From the NCBI GenBank assembly GCA_045122895.1, contig JBGVIE010000047.1, positions 1 to 64,000 on the forward strand: a stretch of 64,000 nucleotides of DNA, in the 5' to 3' direction. The notes under the pieces were generated by a model, which did not search any database, was not told where the DNA came from, and saw only the letters and a program-made list of their open reading frames with translations. This document shows positions 34,426 through 42,907 of this stretch, in pieces. Numbering within the stretch: position 1 is the first letter of the stretch; each line of letters starts with the position of its first letter. The position numbers and the translations under genes were made by a program. This DNA is from RGIG1934 sp045122895 (lineage in GTDB: Bacteria > Bacillota > Clostridia > Lachnospirales > Lachnospiraceae).

Positions 34426-34551
34426 CAATCGCCAAAATGCTGTGCATTTCGGCGATGTGGCGTATCCGCCAAATATATTTTTACAGCTAAATGCTCACGT
34501 ATGCGAGCATTCATCACATTTAGCTCTAAAAATATGCTTGGCTCTGAACAG
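34425..34551 (-). mobile_element. MITE-like repeat, truncated copy
   Basis: The reverse complement closely matches the full copy at 49013-49151, from CTGTTCAGAGCC through the long ATATTTTTA stem and GGCGGATACGCCACA. The distal inverted end (GGCTCTGAACAG on the far side) is missing, where it joins the holin fragment. Frames within it (encoding CSEPSIFLEL...) are not genes. Confidence 0.75.
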
Positions 34552-34599
34552 ATACAGATTATATAATATATTTGTAGATTGTTCAATAGGAGAGGAAAA

Positions 34600-34887
34600 A
34601 TGAAGAGAAGAGAAAGAAAACGTTACGAGAAATTATTTGGCGATAAGCCGGTATATGAGATGACAGAAGAAGAAAAACAGGAGCCAATTTCAAGAAAAGT
34701 TGGAAAGACTTTAAAGCATCGTTTGGAGAGAAGATGGTATCGAAGGTTGGTTGAAATTAATATTATTATAGTGGTTGCTGTGGTAGGAATGTTTATAAGT
34801 AATTTTTCTAAGAATATTGCAATATTCAAGAAGTATGGTTGGGATATTAGCGAGGATAATATTTGCATTTGTCATTATTGTCTTTAA
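34600..34887 (+). pseudogene. One-TM protein N-terminal part, out-of-frame fusion
   Basis: ATG 34600 behind AGGAGAGG begins MKRRERKRYEKLFGDKPVYE, then a basic region and one hydrophobic segment INIIIVVAVVGMFISN (about residues 54-69). After ISEDN the frame enters the DUF819 remnant and stops at 34887. The N-terminal part is coherent and has a good ribosome site, so it is the start of a real membrane protein whose rest has been deleted. I do not recognise it confidently. A TTGGCT in the end of the MITE-like copy lies 18 bp from TATAAT (34562-34567), a possible promoter. Confidence 0.5.
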
Positions 34888-35104
34888 TATGCTGTTTACG
34901 TTTGTGTGTGGATCTGCTTTGAAGATGGACCGCAAGACTCTTATTATTGCATCAAATGCAAATGTAGGAGGACATACAACTGCTGCAAGTATGGCAATAG
35001 CAAAAGGCTGGGAAGAACTTGTTGAACCGGCACTTTTAGTTGGGTGTCTGGGATATGCAATAGGAAATTATTTAGGACTTATTGTTGGAAATACGTTATT
35101 ATAA
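34817..35104 (+). pseudogene. DUF819-type membrane protein, C-terminal fragment
   Basis: The frame ending at 35104 encodes RIIFAFVIIVFNMLFTFVCG, then IASNANVGGHTTAASMAIAK and GCLGYAIGNYLGLIVGN. This matches the C-terminal end of DUF819 (YjcL-like) integral membrane proteins, normally about 390 residues. Only about 85 remain, with no own ribosome site, joined out of frame to an unrelated N-terminus. Confidence 0.65.
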
Positions 35105-35197
35105 TAATACTGGAATATTTTCCTGATTTGTAGTATAATTTAGCTAATACTTTTATGGAAAGTGAACGAACAAATTATACGAAAAAGGAGAATGTAT

Positions 35198-36034
35198 ATG
35201 GGTGTGGATTTCAATCAGGTAAACCCTGAGATTAATAAGGTTCTTGAGGTGTTACCTACGTTTTATCAATTGTTAGACGATTCATCTTTTGTAACTGTTC
35301 TGGACACGGAGGGAACAGTGCTGGGATATCAGATTCCGGCAGGTCTTAAGCCGCTCAAGGCGGTTGGTGAGCATATGGATGACCCAAGCGGTGGATTTGA
35401 TGAAGTGTTAAGAACAGGAAAGAGAAAATACAACTATCTTCCTAAAGAGGTTATGGGAGAGGCATTTGAAGGGTATCTTGTTCCAATCAAGGATGCAGGA
35501 CGGGTTGTTGGTGTTGTAACTTATACACATTCTGCTTCTGTGAAGGATGCAATTCATAGTATTTCGGGTGAATTTAAAAGTGCAGTAGAAGAAATCGATG
35601 CAGCAATCGTTGAGGTGTTTGATGGTATTGCGAAGATTAATGAGAGCCTTGATGATATGACTACTCAGACAGATAATATTGACGATGATGTTAAGAAAGC
35701 ATCAGTTGTAGTTAACAAGATTAGCGGTAATGCTTCCAAATCCAACGTACTTGCCCTCAATGCTACTATTGAGGCGGCAAGAAGCGGTGAGGCGGGCAGA
35801 GGTTTTGCTGTGGTTGCTTCAGAGATGGGCAAGCTTGCCAATGACTCGGGTACTTCATCCAAAGAGATTTCGGAGAAACTTAAGCTCATAAGTGAAGATG
35901 TCAAATCTATCATAGAAAGTATAAAGGTATCTGACGAAGTGTCGAAGGATAACCTTGATAAGGCTACAGGAATCAGGGAGAAGCTAAAGATTTGTTTAGA
36001 GCTTGCATCACAACTTGAAAAAAGCATAAAATAA
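35198..36034 (+). CDS. Soluble methyl-accepting chemotaxis-like protein
   Basis: A 278-residue protein from ATG 35198 behind AAAAAGGAG (a GTG at 35162 has no site). The N-terminal ~110 residues form a PAS/sensor-like module (FVTVLDTEGTVLGYQIPAG, EGYLVPIKDAGRVVGVVTYTH). The C-terminal half is the chemoreceptor signalling hairpin with the conserved tip region NVLALNATIEAARSGEAGRG and FAVVASEMGKLAND. There is no membrane segment or HAMP domain, so it senses something in the cytoplasm. Its hairpin is shorter than in classical receptors, and the usual CheA-contact glutamates are hard to verify. It is monocistronic, with a strong terminator after it. Confidence 0.88.
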   Translation: MGVDFNQVNPEINKVLEVLPTFYQLLDDSSFVTVLDTEGTVLGYQIPAGLKPLKAVGEHMDDPSGGFDEVLRTGKRKYNYLPKEVMGEAFEGYLVPIKDAGRVVGVVTYTHSASVKDAIHSISGEFKSAVEEIDAAIVEVFDGIAKINESLDDMTTQTDNIDDDVKKASVVVNKISGNASKSNVLALNATIEAARSGEAGRGFAVVASEMGKLANDSGTSSKEISEKLKLISEDVKSIIESIKVSDEVSKDNLDKATGIREKLKICLELASQLEKSIK

Positions 36035-36060
36035 AATTTTGAACAGATACTTGAATTTAT

Positions 36061-36092
36061 AATCCGGTGAACAATACGTTCATCGGATTTTT
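36061..36092 (+). terminator. Terminator after chemoreceptor-like gene
   Basis: AATCCGGTGAAC (36061-36072) pairs with GTTCATCGGATT (36078-36089) through one internal mismatch, followed by TTTTTA. Confidence 0.88.
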
Positions 36093-36119
36093 ATTTGTAT
36101 CCGGTTAATTTCAAAAAGT

Positions 36120-36150
36120 CATAGAATTACTGATTATTCTATGTTACAAT
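36120..36150 (+). promoter_or_regulatory. Inverted repeat and -10 before MBOAT gene
   Basis: CATAGAAT (36120-36127) and ATTCTATG (36136-36143) are an exact inverted repeat lying directly upstream of a TGT-TACAAT extended -10 (to 36150). It would cover the -35 and spacer, as expected of an operator. Confidence 0.5.
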
Positions 36151-36196
36151 AAAACGCTGAACAGATACGAGTATATTTAACATAGGAGAAGAGATT

Positions 36197-37603
36197 ATGA
36201 CATTTAGTTCGGTAGTATTTTTATTTATCTTTCTGCCGGTTATATTTTTCTTATACTTCATTCTTGCAAATGATTTGATAAGAAACATATTGCTGGTGGC
36301 AGCCAGTTTGATTTTCTATGCGTTTGGTGAGCCGGTCGCAGTATTTATTATGATTATTTCAATCATACTTAATTACATTTTCGGGCGTATATGCGCAGGA
36401 GAAAAACATGATAAGTTAGCGGTATTTGCGGCGGTATTGTTAAATATTGGTCTGCTTTTTGTGTTTAAGTATTTAGGTTTTGTGACTGAAACAATTAATG
36501 CTGTGACACCACTTAACCTGCCGGTTCCGGTGATTAAGCTCCCAATTGGTATATCGTTTTTTACATTTCAGGGACTTAGCTATGTAATCGATGTATACCG
36601 CGACAAAAAAATGGTACAGAAAAATCTGCTGTCAGTATTTTTGTATATATCATTTTTCCCGCAGCTTATTGCCGGTCCAATCGTAAAGTATCATGATATT
36701 GAGAAACAGTTACATAAAAGAGAATTTAGTGCAGACAGGGTATCAAGAGGTATAAACAGATTTATCATAGGTCTTGCAAAGAAGGTAATAATATCTAACC
36801 AGATGGGATACGTTGCTGACCTGGTGTTTAACTCATCGGTGTCAGGACTTAGTACCTTATCCGCCTGGCTTGGGGCAGTATGTTATATGTTTCAGATTTT
36901 CTATGATTTCTCAGGCTACAGTGATATGGCAATAGGACTTGGATGCATATTTGGCTTTGATTTTAAGGAGAACTTTAACTATCCATATATTTCCCGGTCA
37001 GTTCAGGACTTCTGGAGAAGATGGCATATATCACTTTCCACCTGGTTTAAGGAGTATGTATATATTCCGCTTGGAGGAAACAGAAAAGGCAAATTCAGGA
37101 CAAATATAAACAGAACTATAGTATTTTTCCTGACGGGTTTGTGGCATGGTGCCAACTTTACATTTATTGTGTGGGGGCTTTTACATGGAATGTTCCTGAT
37201 ACTTGAGGAGATGGGAATAATACCGACTAAGAAAAAATGGTTCAGACCATTTGGTCATATATATACATTGATGGTGGCCCTGTTAACATTTGTTATTTTC
37301 AGGGCGGATTCACTGTCACAGGCAGGGAATATTATCGCGAAGATGTTTAGTGGTGCGTCAGGTGATGCGGCAGTGAACAGCACGATACTTGCCGGTGTTT
37401 CTGTTATGACAATAGTAGCATTGATTTTTGCAGTAATATTTGCGACGCCGGTTGCGAAGTTAATCGGTGAAAAAATGGAAGCTACAAAGCTAAAGGGTGC
37501 GGCGGAACACCTTCAATATGCAGGGACACTGGTATTGTTCGCTTTTTGTATTTTATTACTTATATCAAGTGAATATAACCCATTTATTTACTTTAGATTC
37601 TAG
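36197..37603 (+). CDS. MBOAT-family O-acyltransferase
   Basis: A 468-residue polytopic membrane protein of the MBOAT/AlgI/DltB type, moving acyl groups across or onto cell-envelope polymers. About ten hydrophobic segments are seen. Family motifs: FFPQLIAGPIVKY, the RRWHISLSTWFKEYVYIPLGGN cluster, and FFLTGLWHGANFTFIVWG carrying the conserved catalytic His. ATG 36197 follows ATAGGAGAAG. The next gene (14 bp on) encodes a DHHW-type AlgJ/X-like protein, the standard partner, so the two probably O-acetylate a secreted or wall polysaccharide. Target polymer unknown. Confidence 0.92.
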   Translation: MTFSSVVFLFIFLPVIFFLYFILANDLIRNILLVAASLIFYAFGEPVAVFIMIISIILNYIFGRICAGEKHDKLAVFAAVLLNIGLLFVFKYLGFVTETINAVTPLNLPVPVIKLPIGISFFTFQGLSYVIDVYRDKKMVQKNLLSVFLYISFFPQLIAGPIVKYHDIEKQLHKREFSADRVSRGINRFIIGLAKKVIISNQMGYVADLVFNSSVSGLSTLSAWLGAVCYMFQIFYDFSGYSDMAIGLGCIFGFDFKENFNYPYISRSVQDFWRRWHISLSTWFKEYVYIPLGGNRKGKFRTNINRTIVFFLTGLWHGANFTFIVWGLLHGMFLILEEMGIIPTKKKWFRPFGHIYTLMVALLTFVIFRADSLSQAGNIIAKMFSGASGDAAVNSTILAGVSVMTIVALIFAVIFATPVAKLIGEKMEATKLKGAAEHLQYAGTLVLFAFCILLLISSEYNPFIYFRF

Positions 37604-37617
37604 GAGGAGATTACGCA

Positions 37618-39081
37618 GTGAAAAAAGTAACTAAAATAATATACAGTGCGTTATTTTTTGGAATGTGTGCAACACCTCTTGTGATGCTTCCGTTTTCAAA
37701 AAATAGTGGCGAGCTTGAAAAAAAAGAACTTGCAAAAATGCCATCGGTGATAAAAGATGGTTCGGTGAATAAAGATTTTTCAGAAGAATTTGAAGGCTGG
37801 TTCAATGACAACCTGCCGATGCGTTCACAACTTCTTACAGGTGCTAATTTTGTAAAGAGTAACATATTTAAATCACCATCAGGGAATGTGATTGTGGGAA
37901 AAGACGGCTGGCTTTTTTATGAGAGTACAATACCTGACTTTATGAATACAAATGCTATGTCGGAGCATGATTTAAAAAGTATAGTTGTAACGTTGTCGCT
38001 GCTTCAGGAAAATGTCGAGTCTAAGGGTGGCAAATTCCTGTTTGCACCAACACCTAATAAAAATTCGATTTATGATGAATATATGCCTGTGTTTTACACA
38101 AAGTCGAAGGAGAACAATCTTTCGAGATTATATAAGTATCTTGAACAGTCAGATGTAAATTTTGTAAATTTAAAACAATTTCTAATTGAAAAAAAGGATA
38201 TGATGATATATCATACAGATGATACCCATTGGACAAATCTAGGTGCGCTTCTCTCGTACAATGAGATGATGAACCATCTTGACAGAGAGCACAAGACCTA
38301 TGATGGAGTGTCCTATAAGGTTACAGATGACTGGAGAGGCGATCTTGATAAGCTGCTTTATCCGGCATATAATGCGTCATGCTGTCAGTATGAATTCGAT
38401 ATCGATTATGATGAATTCAGTTTTGTGATGCCGGCAGGTGTTACTGATACACAGGCACAGCTTGACAATTTTATGAGCGATAAAGAGGATGGAGATAACC
38501 GCTTTAAGACGTCTAAGAAAGACAAGGATACCGGAAGAAATCTATATATGGTAAGAGATTCCTTTGGCAGGGCTTTGTTGCCATTTATGATTGATAATTA
38601 TGATACAGCTATGTTTGTAAGAACTACATGTCCTGAGATGAATATGGTGCAGGAGAATACTGATATGATTTATGAAATCGTGGAACGTAATCTTTGTAAT
38701 CTGATAAAGACAGCACCATTTATGATGTCACCACAAAGAGCTGACATCGAAGCATCGAAGGTGGTGGAAAGCGACAAGAATTATATGCTTGCATCGGATG
38801 AAGGCTATGCTTACAGAATATACGGAACAATTGATGAGAGTATGGTATCTGAGGATGTGAGAGTGTATGTGAAGCTTGAATCGGAAGATAGTAAATACAT
38901 TTTTGAAGCTTTTCCGGTATACGAAGAAGAGCTTCTTAAGAATGAGGATACGAAGTCAAAAGCCGGTTATTCCATGATGCTTAATTCCTCGGAGATTAAA
39001 GAAGGAACATATGATGTATCAGTCATATCCGGAAATAACAGCAGTGGTATAATTAATGAAATTACAATTGGAGGAAAATAA
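37618..39081 (+). CDS. DHHW (AlgJ/AlgX-like) acetylation protein
   Basis: A 487-residue protein with an N-terminal signal anchor (KVTKIIYSALFFGMCATPLV) and the D-D-T-H-W-T motif at about residues 200-205, inside IYHTDDTHWTNLGALLSYNE. That motif gives the DHHW/AlgX-like SGNH-hydrolase-fold family its name. A later block VRDSFGRALLPFMIDNYD carries the conserved Asp-Ser. It acts outside the membrane, accepting acyl groups from the MBOAT partner. The C-terminal ~110 residues look like an extra beta-rich module. Start is GTG 37618 behind GGAGG. The lipoprotein gene follows after 2 bp. Confidence 0.88.
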   Translation: MKKVTKIIYSALFFGMCATPLVMLPFSKNSGELEKKELAKMPSVIKDGSVNKDFSEEFEGWFNDNLPMRSQLLTGANFVKSNIFKSPSGNVIVGKDGWLFYESTIPDFMNTNAMSEHDLKSIVVTLSLLQENVESKGGKFLFAPTPNKNSIYDEYMPVFYTKSKENNLSRLYKYLEQSDVNFVNLKQFLIEKKDMMIYHTDDTHWTNLGALLSYNEMMNHLDREHKTYDGVSYKVTDDWRGDLDKLLYPAYNASCCQYEFDIDYDEFSFVMPAGVTDTQAQLDNFMSDKEDGDNRFKTSKKDKDTGRNLYMVRDSFGRALLPFMIDNYDTAMFVRTTCPEMNMVQENTDMIYEIVERNLCNLIKTAPFMMSPQRADIEASKVVESDKNYMLASDEGYAYRIYGTIDESMVSEDVRVYVKLESEDSKYIFEAFPVYEEELLKNEDTKSKAGYSMMLNSSEIKEGTYDVSVISGNNSSGIINEITIGGK

Positions 39082-39083
39082 TT

Positions 39084-39749
39084 ATGAAAAAGAGATATTT
39101 GGTAATCGCAGCACTTGTAATGTCAATGTCTGTAGGGCTTGTTGGATGTGGCTCAAAGGAAGATAAGGCAAAGGATACAGGTAAGGTTGAGATAGAGACG
39201 ACTTCAAAGGAAGATACAACAAAAGAGAAGACAACAAAAGAAGAGACAAAAAGTGAAGATACAACAAAAGAAGAGTCTTCAAAGGAAGAAGCAACTTCAG
39301 AAGAAGAATCAAAGAAGGAGACTACATATACTACTTTTGATGAAAAAAGTCAGGTAAAATATAACTCAGTAGTGTTTGGTCTTGGTGATAAGGCGAGTGA
39401 AGTGATTGACAGTCTTGGTGCACAGGCAGCCCCAAGTGCAGAGGTGCCAAGCTGCTTCTCATCAGAAAATGTTACAGAATATTATTTCCCTGGTATGACA
39501 GTTGCAGCCTGCAAGGATGTTATTTTTTCAATAGACATATCTGACAACGGATATGGAACAAGTGATGCACAGACAGTAATGGGTGTATCGATTAACACAA
39601 AGGCATCTGAGGTACCATCACTTCAGGGAGATGACTATCAGGAAATGGCCGGATATTACTATTCAGAAGGTACAAGATCGTTGCAGGTATCTGTAGAAGG
39701 AGAGACAATTACAAAGATTTTTATTCTTGGTGCAGATCTTGCCAGCTAA
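39084..39749 (+). CDS. Secreted lipoprotein with TTKEE-rich linker
   Basis: A 221-residue lipoprotein: signal peptide ending in a lipobox L-V-G-C with Cys22, then a low-complexity Thr/Lys/Glu/Ser linker (about residues 35-95, many TTKEE and SKEE units), then a compact C-terminal domain of about 120 residues that I do not recognise (VVFGLGDKASEVIDSLG, TEYYFPGMTVAACKDVIFSI). It is anchored outside the membrane with a flexible stalk. Tight spacing to the DHHW gene suggests a role in the same envelope acylation module, perhaps binding the polymer. Only reported as hypothesis. Confidence 0.85.
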   Translation: MKKRYLVIAALVMSMSVGLVGCGSKEDKAKDTGKVEIETTSKEDTTKEKTTKEETKSEDTTKEESSKEEATSEEESKKETTYTTFDEKSQVKYNSVVFGLGDKASEVIDSLGAQAAPSAEVPSCFSSENVTEYYFPGMTVAACKDVIFSIDISDNGYGTSDAQTVMGVSINTKASEVPSLQGDDYQEMAGYYYSEGTRSLQVSVEGETITKIFILGADLAS

Positions 39750-39755
39750 AAAATC

Positions 39756-39783
39756 TTGACAATTTAAAAAATATGTGTATAAT
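39756..39783 (+). promoter_or_regulatory. purF operon promoter
   Basis: TTGACA (39756-39761), 16 bp, TATAAT (39778-39783). It overlaps the region right after the lipoprotein stop. Confidence 0.8.
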
Positions 39784-39818
39784 TCGTTTTATGAAATAAA
39801 TACGTACGGAAAGCAAAG

Positions 39819-39848
39819 GCGCTTTAGAGGAAAACTCTAAGGCGTTTT
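39819..39848 (+). terminator. Leader terminator before purF
   Basis: GGCGCTTTAGAG pairs with CTCTAAGGCG followed by T6, and a second T8 lies just after. It stands between the purF promoter and purF, so it probably attenuates the nucleotide/glutamine operon, though simple readthrough of the upstream operon's end is possible. Confidence 0.75.
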
Positions 39849-39889
39849 TTGCTTTTTTTTATGTTCTTGATGTGATAATGGAGGCAACT

Positions 39890-41275
39890 ATGAGGGATGA
39901 AGAAAAAATCAAAGAAGAGTGTGGAGTGTGCGGTGTCTATGATATTGATGGCTTCGATGTAGCTACGGATATATATTATGGACTTTCGGCATTACAGCAC
40001 AGAGGCCAGGAGTCGTGTGGAATTGCAGTGTCAGACACGGCCGGTGAAAAAGGGAATATGAATGTGTACAGAGGTATGGGACTTGTCAGTGAGGTCTTTA
40101 AGGAAAACACATTAACTCCTTTAAAAGGAAATCTTGGAGTAGGTCACGTAAGATATTCGACTACGGGAGAGACAACAATAAACAATGCACAGCCATTGGT
40201 TCTCAATTATATAAAGGGGACACTTGCGATGGCACACAATGGAAATCTTGTAAATACAGAAGAGTTGAAAAATGAATTGGCACTTCTCGGTGCGATTTTT
40301 CACACTACTACAGATTCAGAGGTTATCGCTCATATTATTGCGAGAGAGCGTGTAAACACAAAATCGGTTGAGGAAGCGATTTTGAAAACTGCATCCCAGA
40401 TAAGAGGTGCGTATGGTCTTGTTATTGCAAGTCCAAGAAAGCTTGTAGGTGTTCGTGATCCGCTTGGGCTCAAGCCGTTATGTATCGGAAAGAAGGAAAG
40501 CAGATACATAATTGCATCGGAGAGCTGTGCACTTAGTGCCATGGGAGCAGAGTTTATAAGAGATGTAGAACCGGGAGAAATAGTTACAATTACCGGTGAC
40601 GGAATCAGCTCAAACAAGTCATTATGTGCTAAGAAGAATGCACACTGTATATTTGAATATATCTATTTTGCGAGACTAGACAGCAAGATAGATGGAATAT
40701 CGGTTTATGATTCCAGACTTAGGGCAGGTGCGGCACTTGCAAAGGCTTATCCGGTTGAAGCAGATATTGTGGCAGGAGTTCCTGAATCGGGTGTTGCAGC
40801 AGCGATTGGTTATGCCAAGGAAGCAGGAATACCGTTTGGTCAGATTTTTTATAAGAATGGGTATATAGGAAGAACGTTTATAAAGCCAACGCAAAAGGAG
40901 AGAGAGTCCAGTGTGAGACTTAAGCTTAGTGTTCTTGAGCCGGCAGTGAGGGATAAGAATATAGTTCTTGTAGATGACTCGATTGTAAGAGGAACTACGA
41001 TAGCTAATTTGATTAAATTGCTTAAGAGTGCAGGAGCGAAAAGTGTGCATGTAAGAATATGTTCGCCACCATTTCTTTACCCTTGTTATTTTGGAACAGA
41101 TGTCCCGTCTAACAAGCAGTTAATCGCATCGTCTCATTCTACAGAAGAGATAAGACAGATGATAGGTGCTGATTCTCTGGGCTATATGAAAATAGAGGAT
41201 TTACAGAGTATGGTGGGAGATCTGCCGATATGTAAGGCATGCTTTGATAACAATTATCCAATGGAAATTGAGTAA
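39890..41275 (+). CDS. purF: Amidophosphoribosyltransferase
   Basis: First step of purine synthesis: PRPP + glutamine gives phosphoribosylamine. A 461-residue protein from ATG 39890 behind GGAGG. Short propeptide then the class II glutaminase nucleophile Cys11 in EECGVCGVYD (the propeptide is probably cleaved before it), SALQHRGQESCGI, and the PRPP loop NIVLVDDSIVRGTT (about 361-374). Cys residues in the C-terminal third (SPPFLYPCYF, ICKACFDNNY) can ligate the structural [4Fe-4S] cluster of the B. subtilis-type enzyme. First of four co-oriented genes. Confidence 0.95.
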   Translation: MRDEEKIKEECGVCGVYDIDGFDVATDIYYGLSALQHRGQESCGIAVSDTAGEKGNMNVYRGMGLVSEVFKENTLTPLKGNLGVGHVRYSTTGETTINNAQPLVLNYIKGTLAMAHNGNLVNTEELKNELALLGAIFHTTTDSEVIAHIIARERVNTKSVEEAILKTASQIRGAYGLVIASPRKLVGVRDPLGLKPLCIGKKESRYIIASESCALSAMGAEFIRDVEPGEIVTITGDGISSNKSLCAKKNAHCIFEYIYFARLDSKIDGISVYDSRLRAGAALAKAYPVEADIVAGVPESGVAAAIGYAKEAGIPFGQIFYKNGYIGRTFIKPTQKERESSVRLKLSVLEPAVRDKNIVLVDDSIVRGTTIANLIKLLKSAGAKSVHVRICSPPFLYPCYFGTDVPSNKQLIASSHSTEEIRQMIGADSLGYMKIEDLQSMVGDLPICKACFDNNYPMEIE

Positions 41276-41294
41276 AAAATATGGAGGGAAAAAT

Positions 41295-42896
41295 ATGGCT
41301 AATAAATATGTTTTTGTAACAGGCGGTGTTGTATCCGGTCTTGGAAAAGGTATAACAGCTGCATCACTTGGAAGACTTTTAAAAGTCAGAGGTTACAATG
41401 TAACGATGCAAAAGTTTGATCCATATATCAATGTGGATCCGGGAACTATGAATCCGATACAGCATGGTGAGGTGTTTGTTACAGATGATGGTACGGAGAC
41501 AGACCTTGACCTTGGGCATTACGAGAGATTTATAGATGAGAGTCTTGATAAGAATTCAAATGTGACTACCGGAAAGATTTACTGGTCAGTCCTTCAAAAA
41601 GAGAGACGTGGCGATTACGGCGGTGGAACCGTTCAGGTAATTCCTCATATCACTAATGAGATTAAGAGCAGATTTGCAAGCACTGAAGATGACAGAATAG
41701 TAATAATAGAGGTTGGTGGAACTGTTGGTGATATAGAGAGTCAGCCTTTCCTTGAAGCTATAAGACAGTTCCAGCATGAGGTAGGACATGAGAATGCGAT
41801 ACTTATTCATGTGACATTGATTCCTTATATAAAAGCTTCCGGAGAGATTAAGACAAAACCGACACAGCAAAGCGTTAAAGAACTCCAGGGAATGGGACTT
41901 TGGCCTGACATAATTGTATGTAGAAGTGAAGTTGAGATTCCTGATGAGCAGAAGAAAAAAATAGCTCTCTTTTGTAATGTGCCGGAGAAGAATGTTTTGC
42001 AGAATCTGGATGTGGAATATTTATATGAAGCTCCACTTGCAATGGAAAAAGAAAAGCTTGCCCAGACAGTGTGTGATGCACTAAAGCTTGAATGTGGTAA
42101 GCCTGAACTTACTGAATGGATGGATATGATAGAACGTCTTAGAAATCCAAAATCTGAAGTGACTATCGCAATGGTTGGAAAATATATACAGCTTCATGAT
42201 GCGTACCTTAGTGTGGTTGAAGCACTTAAGCATGGTGGTATATCAGCGCAGGCACTTGTAAATATAAAGTGGATTGATTCGGAAGAGTTAAATTGTGAGA
42301 ATGTAAAAGAGATGCTTTCAGATGCAGATGGAATATTAGTTCCGGGAGGCTTTGGAACAAGAGGAACTGAAGGAAAGATTGAAGCAATCAAATATGCAAG
42401 AGAGAATAATGTTCCTTTCCTTGGAATATGTCTGGGTATGCAGATGGCAATAGTGGAATATGCAAGGAATGTTCTTGGATACGAAGATGCAAACAGTTTT
42501 GAATTAAATCCTGATACAATGCATCCGGTAATAGATTTGATGCCTGACCAGAAGGGTGTGACAAATATCGGAGGAACATTGAGACTTGGGGCATATCCGT
42601 GTGTGCTGACGAAGGACAGTCTTGCGATGAAACTTTTTGGAAAAGAAGAGATAAGCGAGAGACACAGACACAGATATGAAGTAAATAACGAATACAGATA
42701 TGAATTTGAAAAAGCCGGTATGGTATTTTCCGGTAAATCACCGGATGGAAGAATTGTTGAGATGTTAGAGCTTCCTGACCAGCCGTATTTTATAGCAACT
42801 CAGGGACATCCGGAATTCAAATCAAGACCAAACAGAGCACATCCTTTGTTCAGGGGACTGATAGAGAGTGCAGTTAATTATAGAGAAAGCAAATAG
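41295..42896 (+). CDS. pyrG: CTP synthase
   Basis: UTP + ATP + glutamine gives CTP. 533 residues from ATG 41295 behind GGAGGGAAA; an in-frame ATG at 41244 lies inside purF and lacks a site. N-terminal synthetase domain: FVTGGVVSGLGKGI P-loop, FDPYINVDPGTMNP, GTETDLDLGHYERF. C-terminal class I glutaminase: Cys in FLGICLGMQ and the His/Glu pair in QGHPEF. All catalytic residues are present. It sits 19 bp after purF and 11 bp before gltB. Confidence 0.97.
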   Translation: MANKYVFVTGGVVSGLGKGITAASLGRLLKVRGYNVTMQKFDPYINVDPGTMNPIQHGEVFVTDDGTETDLDLGHYERFIDESLDKNSNVTTGKIYWSVLQKERRGDYGGGTVQVIPHITNEIKSRFASTEDDRIVIIEVGGTVGDIESQPFLEAIRQFQHEVGHENAILIHVTLIPYIKASGEIKTKPTQQSVKELQGMGLWPDIIVCRSEVEIPDEQKKKIALFCNVPEKNVLQNLDVEYLYEAPLAMEKEKLAQTVCDALKLECGKPELTEWMDMIERLRNPKSEVTIAMVGKYIQLHDAYLSVVEALKHGGISAQALVNIKWIDSEELNCENVKEMLSDADGILVPGGFGTRGTEGKIEAIKYARENNVPFLGICLGMQMAIVEYARNVLGYEDANSFELNPDTMHPVIDLMPDQKGVTNIGGTLRLGAYPCVLTKDSLAMKLFGKEEISERHRHRYEVNNEYRYEFEKAGMVFSGKSPDGRIVEMLELPDQPYFIATQGHPEFKSRPNRAHPLFRGLIESAVNYRESK

Positions 42897-42907
42897 GAGG
42901 AGTACTT

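Noticed and set aside
39170..39330. Tandem DNA repeat or frameshift in the TTKEE linker
   Set aside because: The low-complexity DNA encodes an in-frame Thr/Lys/Glu/Ser linker after a normal lipobox; flanking domains stay in frame.
41244..41294. Upstream start for pyrG
   Set aside because: It lies within purF and has no ribosome site; ATG 41295 has GGAGG and matches the normal PyrG N-terminus.
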